Positions 7,746 to 18,400 of a DNA stretch of 64,000 nt are shown here, piece by piece. The notes below the pieces were generated by a model, which made no database searches, was not told the origin of the DNA, and was given only the letters and a program-made list of their open reading frames with translations. Positions within the stretch are counted from its first letter, which is position 1. Every line of letters starts with the position of its first letter. The position numbers and the translations under genes were made by a program. The stretch lies in contig CACYWL010000005.1 of NCBI GenBank assembly GCA_902778055.1, positions 1 through 64,000 of the forward strand, in the 5' to 3' direction. This DNA comes from an uncultured Eubacteriales bacterium (lineage in GTDB: Bacteria; Bacillota; Clostridia; Christensenellales; Aristaeellaceae).

Positions 7746-7782
7746 GCCGAGGTCGGTATCAAAACCGGCCCCGGCTTTTTTT
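7746..7782 (+). terminator. Terminator of the SPFH gene
   Basis: GCCGAGGTCGGT (7746-7757) pairs with ACCGGCCCCGGC (7764-7775) with one mismatch and one G-T pair, followed by seven T. Confidence 0.85.
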
Positions 7783-7888
7783 GTCGGCACACCATTGAAG
7801 TGCAGCTTCGAAGCAAAAAATGGGTGTAAAAAACCATCGAAATAGGGTAAAATGGTTCCGGAAAAGCCAACACAGCGAGGTGCCGCAT

Positions 7889-10144
7889 ATGCAGTATCGG
7901 ATGGATCTGAGTCAGTACAAGGCCGGTTCCCTTTTCGACCTTGGTCCCGATTTCTCGGGAAGCTCCCCTGCGGACGGGCGGATCAGCTTCAACAATTACT
8001 ATATGGAGAAGGATGGAAAGCCCTTCTATCCAGTCTCCGGGGAGTTTCACTACAGCCGGATGGACGCCGCCCGCTGGGAGGACGAGCTGATCAAGATGCG
8101 CCTGGGCGGGATCAACATCGTCTCGACCTACCTCTTCTGGAACCATATCGAGGAGGAGGAGGGCGTCTTCGACTTCTCCGGCCGGCGGGATCTGCGCCGT
8201 TTCGTCTCCCTGTGCGCGAAGCACGGGATGTACGTGATCCTGCGGGTCGGTCCCTTTGACCACGGCGAGGTCCGCAACGGCGGCCTGCCGGACTGGCTGT
8301 ACGGAAAACCCTTCGTCGTCCGCACGACGGATGTGGGCTTCCTGCGGTATGTGCGCCGCCTGTATGAGAGAATCGGGGAGCAGGTCCGCGGCCTCTTCTA
8401 TCGGGACGGCGGGCCGGTCATCGCCGTCCAGCTGGACAATGAGTACATGCACTCCTCCGCCATGTGGGAGATCACGACCGGGATCTCGAACGAGTGGATC
8501 AACAAGGGCGACGAGGGGGAGAAATACATCCTCGCCCTGCGGGAGATCGCGCTGGAAAGCGGCCTGACGCCGGCGTTCTTTACCGGAACGGCCTGGGGCG
8601 GAGCCGCGTATTCGCCCCGCGTGCTGCCCCTGTGGGGCGGCTATGCCTACCGGCCCTGGATCTTCTATTCCCACCGGGGAGAGCATCCCGCGACGGAGGA
8701 ATACATTTACGAGGATTATCATCATGCGGATGCCGACTGGGCGGATGACTTCGACCCGCCCTATCCGCCGCAGGACCGCCCCTATGCCTGCTGCGAAATG
8801 GGCGCGGGCATGATGTGCTGCTATTATTACCGCTTCATCTATCCCTACCGCAGCGTGGACGCGCTGGCGAACATCAAGCTGGCCTCGGGCTGCAACTTCC
8901 TGGGCTATTACATGTTCCACGGCGGAACCAACCCGCTCGGAAAGCACGGCGCCTATCTCAACGAAGCCCAGGTGCCGAAGCTCTCCTATGATTATCAGGC
9001 GGCGCTGGGCGAGTTCGGCCAGGTCCGGGAGTCCTACAGCCGCCTGAAGAGCCTCCATTTCCTGACCCGCTTCCTCGGAGACCGGCTGGCCCCGATGGAG
9101 ACGGTGCTGCCCGAGGGCGCCTCGTCCGTGGATCCCCGGGATACCGAGACGCTCCGCTTCGCGGTCCGCACCGACGGAAGCTCCGGCTTCCTCTTCGTCA
9201 ACAATTTCCAGGATCATTTGAATCTCCCCGCCCGGGTCCATGACCGGGTGCGGATCGAGACCGCCGGGGATGCCTTTGATTTTGATATCTCCCTCGCGCC
9301 GGAGGAGAACGCGGTCCTGCCCTTCCGGCTGGATCTGGACGGCATCCTGCTTCTGCAGGCCTCCGCGCAGCCGGTGCTGCGCACGGAGGCGGGCGGCCGG
9401 ATCACCTGGGTGTTCCTGGAGCCCGACGGCATGGAGGCGGATTTCCGTTTCGAAACCGGCGCGGAGATTCTCGGGGATGCGGGCCCGCTGCGCGGGGCGG
9501 ATTTCCGGCGTTTCACCGTCCGCTGGGAGGGCCGGGAAATCGATGTGCTCCTGCTCAGCCGGGAGATGTCGAACCGCCTGTTCCTGCTGCGGGACGGCAG
9601 CCTGGTCTTCACGGAGGCCGCCCTGCTGGAGGATGAGCGCGGCGGCCTGCGGCTGGAGACGACGGAGCCGGAAAACACCCTGCTTTGCTGGCCGCCGGAG
9701 CGCCTGGGTGTCTCCGGAAGGCTGCGCCGCCTGCCGGATCAGGGTCCGCTGGGCGCCTGGCGGGCGGAAACCGGGGAGGTTTCCCTGCCCCTGTCCGTCC
9801 ATCCCTCCGCGCGGCATAAATACATCTTCTCCCTGCCGGAGTGGCCGGACACCCTGAAGGATGTCCGCCTCCGGATCCGTTACCGGGGCGATATCGGCAT
9901 GCTGTTCCTGGGCGGACAGATGATCAGCGACAACTTCTGCAACGGGGATGTCTGGGAGATCGGCCTCCGGGAGCATCGGGAGGCGCTGAAGGCGGAGAGC
10001 CCGGTGCTGACCGTCGCCCCCGTCCGGAAGGGAGCCGTGGTCACCGCGGAAACCGCCATGGCCGCTCGCAGCGAGGAAAGCCTTTGCGAAATCGGCGATC
10101 TGGAATCCGCAGAGCTTCAGCCGGTCTACGAGCTGGAGCTGTAA
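7889..10144 (+). CDS. GH35 family beta-galactosidase
   Basis: Predicted retaining glycosidase of family 35, 751 residues, releasing terminal beta-galactose from oligosaccharides. The start MQYRMDL at 7889 is preceded by GAGGTG at 7 bases; an upstream ATG at 7820 lacks a site. The catalytic barrel shows PFYPVSGEFHYSRM, INIVSTYLFWNHIEEEEGVFDF, VILRVGPFDHGEVRNGGLPDWL, acid/base Glu185 in AVQLDNEYMHS and the probable nucleophile Glu303 in YACCEMGAGM, then YYMFHGGTNPLGK. The C-terminal half (from about 400) is beta-rich and accessory. No signal peptide, so it is cytoplasmic. The next gene, 39 bases on, encodes a DUF5107/TPR protein; the pair is likely co-transcribed and ends at 13506. Confidence 0.9.
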   Translation: MQYRMDLSQYKAGSLFDLGPDFSGSSPADGRISFNNYYMEKDGKPFYPVSGEFHYSRMDAARWEDELIKMRLGGINIVSTYLFWNHIEEEEGVFDFSGRRDLRRFVSLCAKHGMYVILRVGPFDHGEVRNGGLPDWLYGKPFVVRTTDVGFLRYVRRLYERIGEQVRGLFYRDGGPVIAVQLDNEYMHSSAMWEITTGISNEWINKGDEGEKYILALREIALESGLTPAFFTGTAWGGAAYSPRVLPLWGGYAYRPWIFYSHRGEHPATEEYIYEDYHHADADWADDFDPPYPPQDRPYACCEMGAGMMCCYYYRFIYPYRSVDALANIKLASGCNFLGYYMFHGGTNPLGKHGAYLNEAQVPKLSYDYQAALGEFGQVRESYSRLKSLHFLTRFLGDRLAPMETVLPEGASSVDPRDTETLRFAVRTDGSSGFLFVNNFQDHLNLPARVHDRVRIETAGDAFDFDISLAPEENAVLPFRLDLDGILLLQASAQPVLRTEAGGRITWVFLEPDGMEADFRFETGAEILGDAGPLRGADFRRFTVRWEGREIDVLLLSREMSNRLFLLRDGSLVFTEAALLEDERGGLRLETTEPENTLLCWPPERLGVSGRLRRLPDQGPLGAWRAETGEVSLPLSVHPSARHKYIFSLPEWPDTLKDVRLRIRYRGDIGMLFLGGQMISDNFCNGDVWEIGLREHREALKAESPVLTVAPVRKGAVVTAETAMAARSEESLCEIGDLESAELQPVYELEL

Positions 10145-10183
10145 GAAATAAACAGGAGGGGCACACGCCCGAAGGAGCAGAAA

Positions 10184-13100
10184 ATGGAAAGAGCTTCTGT
10201 CTATGAGCAAAATGTCGTCATCCCGACCTACCGGACGGGGCCGTTCGAAAAGAACCCGCTTTTTATTGAAAAACGGGCCTATCAGGGATCCACGGGCAAG
10301 GTCTATCCCGTGCCGATCTGCGAGAGCATCGGCGAGGAGAAGGAGGATGTTTCCTACCGGGCCGTCATCCTGGAGAATGAGTATCTGTATGTCATGGTCC
10401 TGCCGGAACTGGGCGGCCGGATTCAGCGGGCGCTGGACAAGACCAACAACTATGATTTTATCTATTACAACCGGGTGATCAAGCCCGCGCTGGTGGGGCT
10501 GGCCGGGCCCTGGATCTCCGGGGGCATTGAGTTCAACTGGCCGCAGCATCACCGTCCCTCCACCTTCATGCCCGTGGATTATACCCTCTCGCAGAATCCG
10601 GACGGCTCCGCCTCGGTGACCCTGGGTGAGACGGACCGGATCCACGGCACCAAAGGGAACACGGTCATTACCCTTTATCCCGGCCGGGCGTATATCGAAA
10701 TCCGGGGCCGGCTCTTCAACCCCACCGATTATCCCCAGACCTTCCTCTGGTGGGCGAATCCGGCGGTCTCCGTCAATGACAGCACCTTCTCCGTCTTCCC
10801 GCCGGATGTCAATGCCGTCATGGATCACGGAAAGCGGGCGGTTTCCACCTTCCCGATCGCGACCGGGGAGTATTACAAGGCGGATTATTCCGCCGGGGTG
10901 GACATCTCCCGGTATAAGAATATCCGGGTGCCTACCTCCTACATGGCCGCCCATTCCGATTTCGATTTCGTGGGCAACTTTGACGAGGGCCGGGACGCGG
11001 GCCTCCTGCATGTCGCGGATCATCACATCAGCCCCGGCAAGAAGCAGTGGACCTGGGGCTGCGGGGACTTCGGAAAGACCTGGGACCGGAATCTGACCGA
11101 CGAGGACGGCCCGTACATCGAGCTGATGACCGGCGTGTTCTGCGACAATCAGCCAGACTTCGCCTGGCTCCGCCCCCAGGAGGAGAAGACCTTCGTCCAG
11201 TATTTCATGCCTTATAAATCCGTCGGCCGGGTCAGCAACGCGACCCGGGACGTCGTGCTCGGCATCGCGTATGTGGACGCGGACGGAAAGCCCGTGGAGG
11301 CGGATCCCTTCGGGGCCGGAGCTTCCGCGGAAAGCCGCGCCGCGGCCGCCCGCGTCACGGTGTATGCCACCGGGGAATACCGGAATGCCTCCGTGGTACT
11401 CTGGTCCGGCGAGAAGGAAGTCTACCGCCGTACCGTGGATCTGAGTCCCCTCGCCGCCTTCACGGATACCGTGGAGGGCCTGCGGGACTATCGGGCGGCG
11501 GTGCTGGATGAAAGCGGCCGCGTCCTGTGCGAATACACCGAATATGTGAAGCAGAACCAGCCCATTCCGGAGCCCGCCGAGGCGCTCCGTTCCCCGCAGG
11601 AGCTCCGGAGCCTGGAGGAGCTGTATCTGGCCGGTCAGCATCTGGAGCAGTACCGCCACGCAACCTTCCTGCCGGAGGATTATTACCGGGAGGGGCTCCG
11701 CCGGGATCCCACCGATATCCGGCTGAACAACGCGCTCGGTCTCTATCTTCTCCGGAATGGGCAGGCGGAGGAGAGTGTGGACTGCTTCCGCGCGGCGATC
11801 CGGAAGCAGACCTGGCGCAATCCGAATCCCTGGGCCGGGGAGGCTTATTTCAACATGGGTCTGGCCCTGGAGGAGCTGGAAAGGCTCCCCGAGGCCTATG
11901 ACGCCTTCTTCAAGGCCGTCTGGAGCGGCGAGACGGCCGGGGCCGCCTTCTTCCATCTCTCCTGCCTCTGCGTGCGCCGGGGAGATCTCCCGCAGGCGCT
12001 GCGCTTCGCGGAGGAAAGCCTCCTGCGCGGCTGGCACAACATGAGGGCACGGAGCCTGAAGGCCTCCATCCTGGCCCATCTGTGCCCGGAAAGCCCGGTA
12101 TACCAGAACTTCCTGGACGAAAGCCTGGCCATCGATCCCCTGTATCTGTCCCTGCTCTGCCGGAACGTGGATCAGGCCGCCTTTGACCGGGCGACCGGCG
12201 GGCGGATCGAGGAATATCTGTCCGTCGCCTATGATTTCTTCCGCTTCGGCTTCTGGCAGGATGCCGCGGACCTTCTGGACCGCTGCCCCGCGGAAAGCCC
12301 CCTGAAATATTATGCCCGGGCCTTCGCGGAGGGCCGGCTGAACCGCCCTGAGGCCGCAAAGGCCTTTGCGGAAAAGGCGGAGACCCTGTCCACGGATCTG
12401 TGCTTCCCGAATAAGCCCGAGGAAAGGCGGATTCTGGAATACGCCGTTTCCCTGCTGCCCGCCGCGCCGAAAGCCCATTATTACCTCGGCTGCCTGCTCT
12501 ATGACCGCCGGCAGTATGCCGCCGCCGTCAGCCACTGGCAGGCCGCGGCCATGCAGCTTCCCACCCTGGCCCCGGCGCACCGGAATCTGTCCATCGCGTA
12601 TTTCAACCACGGCGACCGCGCCCTGGCCGAAGGAGAGATCTCCGAGGCATGCCGTCTGGAGCCCGGAAACAGCCGTTTCCTGCTCGAGCGGGAGCAGCTG
12701 CTCCGTCGCCTCGGCCGGCCCGTGAAGGAGCGTTTGGCCATGCTGGATGCCCGCAGAGAGCTGCTTCCGGATCGGTATGCCCTGATGCTCGCCTATGTGT
12801 CCCTGCTCAATCAGGATGGGCAGCATGAGCGGGCTCTGGATCTGCTGACCCATTACACCTTCCATGTCTGGGAAGGCGGCGAGGGCAAGGTGGCGGATGA
12901 ATACAAGGCCGCGCTCTTCGCCCTGGCGGACCAGGCCCTGGCCGAGGGCCGGCCGGAGGACGCCGCCGCCTTCGCGGAGCGCACCCTCTCCTATCCCGAA
13001 AACCTCGGCGAGGGCAAGCTGGACAACGTGCCGGACAACCGCGCCTGGTATGTGATGGGCTGTGCCTTCCGGCAGAAGGGCGACGAAGTCCGGGCCCGGG

Positions 13101-13420
13101 AATGCTTCGAGAAGGCGTCCGCCGGCTCCCAGGTGCCCGAGCCCGTGCGCTATTACAATGATCAGCCTTCCGATTATATCTATTATCAGGGCCTGGCCTG
13201 GGCCGCCCTGGGCGAGCCGGAGAAGGCAAAGAAATCCTTCCATCAGCTGATCATCTTCGGGGAGCAGCATCTTTTCGACCGCGTCGGCTATGACTTCTTC
13301 GCGGTCTCCATGCCGGAGCTGGAGGTCTATCAGGATGATATCCAGCAGCGCAGCGATGATTACTGCCGCCGTCTGATCGATCTGGGCCGCCGGGGCCAGG
13401 AGGCCATGGCGGGCATCTGA
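10184..13420 (+). CDS. DUF5107 domain protein with C-terminal TPR repeats
   Basis: A 1078-residue protein often found beside carbohydrate-utilisation genes; no reaction is established. Residues about 1-360 form a DUF5107 domain (ILENEYLYVMVLPELGGRI, AGPWISGGIEFNWPQHH, FLWWANPAVSVN), with a galactose-mutarotase-like beta fold suggested by such motifs. Residues about 490-1060 are a chain of TPR-like helix pairs (for example NNALGLYLLRNGQAEESVDCF, YFNMGLALEELERLPEAYDAF, AHYYLGCLLYDRRQYAAAVSHW). GGAGG is well upstream and a GAAGGAG lies 8 bases before the ATG. No signal peptide. Following GH35, it may bind or modify the sugar released there; that is inference. A strong terminator follows at 13473. 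Confidence 0.85.
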   Translation: MERASVYEQNVVIPTYRTGPFEKNPLFIEKRAYQGSTGKVYPVPICESIGEEKEDVSYRAVILENEYLYVMVLPELGGRIQRALDKTNNYDFIYYNRVIKPALVGLAGPWISGGIEFNWPQHHRPSTFMPVDYTLSQNPDGSASVTLGETDRIHGTKGNTVITLYPGRAYIEIRGRLFNPTDYPQTFLWWANPAVSVNDSTFSVFPPDVNAVMDHGKRAVSTFPIATGEYYKADYSAGVDISRYKNIRVPTSYMAAHSDFDFVGNFDEGRDAGLLHVADHHISPGKKQWTWGCGDFGKTWDRNLTDEDGPYIELMTGVFCDNQPDFAWLRPQEEKTFVQYFMPYKSVGRVSNATRDVVLGIAYVDADGKPVEADPFGAGASAESRAAAARVTVYATGEYRNASVVLWSGEKEVYRRTVDLSPLAAFTDTVEGLRDYRAAVLDESGRVLCEYTEYVKQNQPIPEPAEALRSPQELRSLEELYLAGQHLEQYRHATFLPEDYYREGLRRDPTDIRLNNALGLYLLRNGQAEESVDCFRAAIRKQTWRNPNPWAGEAYFNMGLALEELERLPEAYDAFFKAVWSGETAGAAFFHLSCLCVRRGDLPQALRFAEESLLRGWHNMRARSLKASILAHLCPESPVYQNFLDESLAIDPLYLSLLCRNVDQAAFDRATGGRIEEYLSVAYDFFRFGFWQDAADLLDRCPAESPLKYYARAFAEGRLNRPEAAKAFAEKAETLSTDLCFPNKPEERRILEYAVSLLPAAPKAHYYLGCLLYDRRQYAAAVSHWQAAAMQLPTLAPAHRNLSIAYFNHGDRALAEGEISEACRLEPGNSRFLLEREQLLRRLGRPVKERLAMLDARRELLPDRYALMLAYVSLLNQDGQHERALDLLTHYTFHVWEGGEGKVADEYKAALFALADQALAEGRPEDAAAFAERTLSYPENLGEGKLDNVPDNRAWYVMGCAFRQKGDEVRARECFEKASAGSQVPEPVRYYNDQPSDYIYYQGLAWAALGEPEKAKKSFHQLIIFGEQHLFDRVGYDFFAVSMPELEVYQDDIQQRSDDYCRRLIDLGRRGQEAMAGI

Positions 13421-13472
13421 GAAAAAAGGAAGACGGCCGACCTCCGGGCCGGCCGTCGGGAAGCATAAGGAA

Positions 13473-13506
13473 GGGCTCCGGTACGCCTGTATCGGAGCCC
13501 GTTTTT
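13473..13506 (+). terminator. Terminator of the GH35-DUF5107 operon
   Basis: GGGCTCCG (13473-13480) pairs with CGGAGCCC (13493-13500), followed by GTTTTT. A second hairpin, GACGGCCG with CGGCCGTC (13431-13457 region), lies just upstream of it. Confidence 0.85.
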
Positions 13507-13632
13507 GAGTTATTCGGTTTTGACCTCAGTTGGTTTGGCTTTATTCCGCTGCATGGATAGGCAATCGTCTGGGCCTGCACCCCTGTAAGGGCAACATGGG
13601 AAACTGCTGGCAGGAAACAAAGCAGCGCGCCC

Positions 13633-13657
13633 GGCAGGAAGCAATGAGCGTCCTGCC
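13633..13657 (-). terminator. Weak terminator-like hairpin after the amidohydrolase
   Basis: GGCAGGA (13633-13639) pairs with TCCTGCC (13651-13657), 26 bases beyond the stop of the minus-strand amidohydrolase. The downstream tract on the minus strand is only modestly T-rich (CTTTGTTTCC, further on), so termination efficiency is doubtful. Confidence 0.35.
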
Positions 13658-13683
13658 CGGAGATCACCATATCCGCTGAATCC

Positions 13684-15282
13684 TTACAGAATGGGAAGGG
13701 CGCGTCCTGTGGTTTTCAGTGCCTCCCCGTCCAGCTTCCCGCCGTCGAGAACCAGCCTTCCGTTGATGATCACCTTCTCAATCCCGAAGGACTTTTCCTG
13801 ATCCGGCTGGGCCTTCCGGATCTCCTCCTCGTTGAAAACGGTCAGATCCGCAAAGTACCCTTCCTTCAGGTATCCCCGGTCCTTCAGCATGTATCGGTCG
13901 GCAATGGCGCCGGTCATCCTCCGGATGGTTTTGGGCATCGTGTCGCCCGTTCCCTTCAGGGAATCCTGCAGGAATTTGGGATAGCAGTCGTAGATCGCCG
14001 GATTCTGCACGCCGTGCTCCTCAACCCAGGCGTCCGTGATAAACAGGCAGTGCTCATTCTTCTCAAATTCGGAGATGATCTCCGGTGTGGAATAGGGGCC
14101 CATGTTGACCCGACCCTTGAAATCGCTGATCTCGCACAGCTTCAGATACGCGTCCAGGTCGCTGGTCTTTTCCTCAACGGCGATGTCGTGCACGCTCTTT
14201 CCCTCGTATTTCTCGTATCCGGGGCCGATGTACGCGATCTGGATGTCCGGAAAGTCGAATCCGAGCAGCAGCGCCGTCGCCCGAACCAGTACCGCCAGCT
14301 TCAGCCGGGTGAGCGGTTTCTTCTTCTCCTCCGGCGTCAGCGCCTGATACCAGGCCGGCAGAATCACCGTAATGACGGATACGCCCAGGGTTTCGTTGTA
14401 GATGTCAAACATGACGTCCACGCCCTCCGCCCGCATCTGATCCATCATGCGGAGCAGCTCCTCCTTGGCCCCAAGGGATCTCCGGCCGACGAAAATCGCG
14501 TGGGAGTACTGCAGCTTCATCTTCCTCCCTTTCGTGATCTCAGCCAGCTCGTCGAACGCGCGCAGCAGATGGGATCTGCCCAGCAGCTGGGGATAGGCCA
14601 TGGAAACCTTCGATTCCGCCCGGGGATGAACGGTCAGCGGCTTGTTGTATTTTTCGCACAGCGCCGCGACCTTTTTCAGCTCCTCAACGTCCGCGTAAAG
14701 TCCCGGCTCATACATCAGCCCCAGGGAGATCCCGGCCGCGCCCTGCTGCAGGGCCTTTTCCAGGATGTCCAGCATGCGCCGTTCCTCCTCGGGGGTCAGC
14801 TTCCGGTTCTCGTTCCCGCCGGCCGCCGCGCGGGCGGAACAGTGCCCGACCAGCACCGCCATGTTGCAGGGCATCTGCCGGTCCGTCGCCCGGAAGTACT
14901 CCTCCGGCATGCCGTACCTTCCCCGCGTGTCCTCGAAGCTGAACAGCCCTCCGCCCAGCTTGTCCTCATAGGGACAGTCCTTCTCAAAACCGATCTCGGA
15001 GATCCCACAGTTACCGGTGATAAAGGTTGTGATTCCCTGATGCAGGAAGGGGCTGAAGTAAGGCAGCGGATCCTTCTTGATCGCGAACCAGTCATTGTGG
15101 GAATGCCCGTCGATAAAGCCAGAGGATACGGAAAGCCCCTTCAGGTCCATCACGCAGTCGGCATCCTCTTCAACCTTCGGCGCAACCCGAACGATCCGAT
15201 CCTCCTCGATCAGGATATCCCCCGCAAAAGGCTCCGCGCCCGTTCCGTCGTAAATCTTCGCGTTCTTCAGCAGCGTTCTCAT
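13684..15282 (-). CDS. N-acyl-D-amino-acid deacylase family amidohydrolase
   Basis: Zinc-dependent amidohydrolase of the D-aminoacylase branch, 532 residues. It should remove acyl groups from N-acyl-D-amino acids or act on a related amide. Seen in sequence: SSGFIDGHSHNDWF (first metal His pair), TGNCGISEIGF with the conserved Cys that replaces the carbamylated Lys, PLTVHPRAES and LQYSHAIFVG (further His ligands), and FITDAWVEEHG with the catalytic Asp followed by family-typical residues. GAGGAG lies about 9 bases before the ATG. It stands alone on the minus strand, downstream of nothing obvious. The M20 and D-aminoacylase genes nearby suggest a lifestyle feeding on acylated amino acids, which is inference. 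Confidence 0.9.
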   Translation of the reverse strand: MRTLLKNAKIYDGTGAEPFAGDILIEEDRIVRVAPKVEEDADCVMDLKGLSVSSGFIDGHSHNDWFAIKKDPLPYFSPFLHQGITTFITGNCGISEIGFEKDCPYEDKLGGGLFSFEDTRGRYGMPEEYFRATDRQMPCNMAVLVGHCSARAAAGGNENRKLTPEEERRMLDILEKALQQGAAGISLGLMYEPGLYADVEELKKVAALCEKYNKPLTVHPRAESKVSMAYPQLLGRSHLLRAFDELAEITKGRKMKLQYSHAIFVGRRSLGAKEELLRMMDQMRAEGVDVMFDIYNETLGVSVITVILPAWYQALTPEEKKKPLTRLKLAVLVRATALLLGFDFPDIQIAYIGPGYEKYEGKSVHDIAVEEKTSDLDAYLKLCEISDFKGRVNMGPYSTPEIISEFEKNEHCLFITDAWVEEHGVQNPAIYDCYPKFLQDSLKGTGDTMPKTIRRMTGAIADRYMLKDRGYLKEGYFADLTVFNEEEIRKAQPDQEKSFGIEKVIINGRLVLDGGKLDGEALKTTGRALPIL

Positions 15283-15410
15283 ATCACTCTTCTCCTCGTT
15301 TTCTCTTTTTTCGTCTCCGGCCCTTTGCCCCGTCGGAAGCTTTTCTTTTCCCGGCCAGGTCCCCCGGCGGAAATATCCTCCCGGTTTTCGAATGAATACC
15401 CGCCCGGAGC

Positions 15411-15440
15411 AAAGAAAGGGAGCCGGCCGAAGCCGGCTCC
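15411..15440 (-). terminator. Terminator of the giant surface protein gene
   Basis: GAGCCGGC and GCCGGCTC pair (15420-15439) around a four-base loop that reads TTCG on the minus strand, a very stable tetraloop. The minus-strand tail is CCTTTCTTTG. Confidence 0.65.
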
Positions 15441-15458
15441 ATGGATTCCGTTCAGCTC

Positions 15459-18400
15459 TTACCTGTTGTTTCTCCGTTTCCTGCTAATCATCAGCACGCC
15501 CGCCAGCATCATCAGCGCCAGTCCGGACACCGTGAAGACCAGCGTGCCTCTTCCGCCCGTGGCGGGAAGCTCGACACCCGGAGCGTAAGTGTTGGTAAAT
15601 GTAACGGTTTCCCCTGTGCTTGTAGCTTTTGCTTTACCTATCGTCCCGTTTGCAGGTTCCTCGTTATTAACCTTCACGGTTCCGCTCCATATGTACCCTG
15701 CAACACTATAGCCTTCTTCCGTGAATATTACTTCCGTGTCCGTCGGAAGTCCGGAAATCGTCCAGGTATAAATGGGATTTTCTTCCTCTGATACAGCAGC
15801 TGAATATGTAATAGTGAGATCATCCACACTGACCACAGATTCGTCCCCGACCTTCAAAATCACACTCTTCATATGTGTATCCTCGGTCTCTGTCGAATCA
15901 TCCGAAGCAGGGACATCTGCTGGAGCGTTCGGATCAGCCCAGCTTGCAACAATCTGGAATCCTTCAGGCAGGGTTTCCGTCGGAAGACCAATGAAAGCTT
16001 TAGTCACTGATATTTTCCCAAAAGGCACCTTATTCGATACTTTCAATGTGGCAGGATCGCTTTTCTTAGCCTGCACTGCCTTTTTCCCTGCATAATCAGC
16101 AGTTCCGCTATATGTTACTGTCCATGCATTATCTCCGGAGACAGGAATCGTCTGAATATGATCGTCCGCATCCAGATAGCCTTTCTCCTCGATGAAATAG
16201 TAGCATTCATAGATCTGTTCGTCGGACCCATCAGTATCCTGAACGGAATGCTTCATAAGCAGGTTAGTTATCTCCAGCGTTGGCCAATTCTCCTGATCTT
16301 TTGCCAGGAGGATATACTTTTCTCCTGTAGTACTGTCCGTATAGATCTTATTTGACAGATTATATTTTTCGGGATGCTCGTAAAGTTCTGAAAGAACAGA
16401 ATCAGGATCGATTGTATTATTGGAGGCTCTCCTCAGTTTCAGCAGGACAGCTTTAGCACCTATATCTCCATCTATCCATTCTTTTTCAACTTTGATAGAC
16501 CCCTTCGGCATAATCCTGTTTTGTATAACAGCTTCATGGTCCTTGTAATGTAAACTTGTACGCGCAAATTCCTCATCCCAGATTTCTTCCAGTTTATACT
16601 TTGCATTTGCGATTTGTTCACGCGTTGCGCCTACTTCTTGTCCAACGTTTTCCGTAATGCTTTCCAGATCCTCAAAACACTCGCTCCAATGATCCTTGTA
16701 GAGTGTTTTCCTTGCTCCTACATGCCAGGAAGTCTGATTATCAAAACTCACGTAAAGAATCACCGTGATTGAGATCTGATTCATCAAATCCTCATAGTCA
16801 GCCATTTCTGCTGCAGAGATGTCGTTACCGTTTTCATCCTTCCATTCTTTTTTCACGGGCAGCTTCTTAGGCCGGTTTTCCCAGTTAGTTCTGGTTTTTC
16901 CATTTGTGATTTCCGGGTTCTGCAGCAGTTTCCACCATTCATCTGTAACATCTTCGGGATTCTCCCAATCTACACTGCCGTCGTAAACTCTAAGCTCATC
17001 GAAATGATATATATAATGCACCAGTTGTCCATTATAGTATCCATATTCCGGCAAATTACCAGCACCGCCAGCCTGACCGGACCCGGTATTCTCGCGGAAC
17101 CCCCATTCCCAGTCACCAATATAGTTCAAATCAAGGGTTCGGGATTCAGGAATTATGTTATTGGAAAGATGCTTCGTTGGGAATGCATGTCCGCTTGTTC
17201 TCTCCTCCCACACAATAATCTCATCATCTGTCGCTTTCTGATCGGTTCTGATCGCCTGGTTTCCTGATAATGGGTAAATATCATAAAGCAGTTCAATTTT
17301 CAGCTTCATCATTTTTCTGTTCTCATCAGCATTGGTTGTAAAGCCATCAAGCTGACCAAGATAGAACTGTCCGCCCTGATCCTTGAACTCTACCCATTTT
17401 TTGTGCATGACTATCTGCATACCGGTCAGTGTCGCAGTATTCATAATGTACAGCGTACCGCCCGCGGAAACTTTTACCTGAGTTCCATCAGAAGCCCCAA
17501 CAAAGCTATCATTCTGGGACACATCCAGGCTGCTTGCAAGCAGTTCAGCCGAATATCTTCTCTCGTACCCGGCAAACGTGTCCGTTTCTATTACATAAAA
17601 TTTGGGATCAGGCTCCTGAGCAGTGATGTACTCAGATACATCAAATCCAACGTTCTGACCTGGATCAATTTCCTTTGTTCCGACCTTCACAGTCTCCCCG
17701 CTCTCAGCATATTTATAGAGGTCGACTGTAACCTTCTGGGTCACACCGGGCACAGGATTACCATAGGCATCGTACCAAGTTTTATGAACGAACACCTTTC
17801 CGTTGTCCTGCGTATTCTTGATCGTAAAACCGGTAGTCCTGTCGCCGGCAATAATAACTGTCCAGATTTCATCTGCTCCATTCTCACCGGTCTTCAGAGA
17901 AGTCTGCATGCCATTCCCCACCGGGGTGCCTGTGCCGTCGAGTTCCTTGACCGTGTAGTTGATCTCCTCGCCATTCTCATCGTATTTCGGAACGCCGGTG
18001 AAAGTGAAGTCTGTTTTCCCGGCCTCGTTTTTCAGAACAGCAGTATACGGAATCTGCTGATCAGAATCTGCGGCCTTGACGGTCACTGCCGTGTCGCCGA
18101 CGTATAGGCCAACATTAACGTTTATGCCTTCCGGCCATGTTTGATCGCCATTCCTTGCCCATTCTTTTGTAACAGAGACGTCTGTCAGTGTCATTTCGTT
18201 TGTAAATGTCGCCTGAGCCTCTTTATCAGCTGCGGTGGTATCTCCAGATGTCACAGTCACAGTGACTTGATTGTGTTCTTTGTCTATGCCGTTGGCCTTG
18301 CCGCCGGTTATATCAGCAAGCACAAGTCCGTTCTTCTCAACCTCTGTAATGGTATAATCACCAGGCACGAGATCTGTCAATAGAGCTGCGGCTGCTGTTG

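Noticed and set aside
7589..13270. A very long open frame on the minus strand (about 1890 codons)
   Set aside because: It is antisense to GH35 and DUF5107/TPR genes with clear family motifs; its translation is rich in Gly, His, Arg and Pro with no domain, as expected from GC-rich codon bias.
13251..13670. A 139-codon minus-strand frame past the end of the TPR gene
   Set aside because: No ribosome site, overlaps the plus-strand gene and its terminator, and no recognisable sequence.
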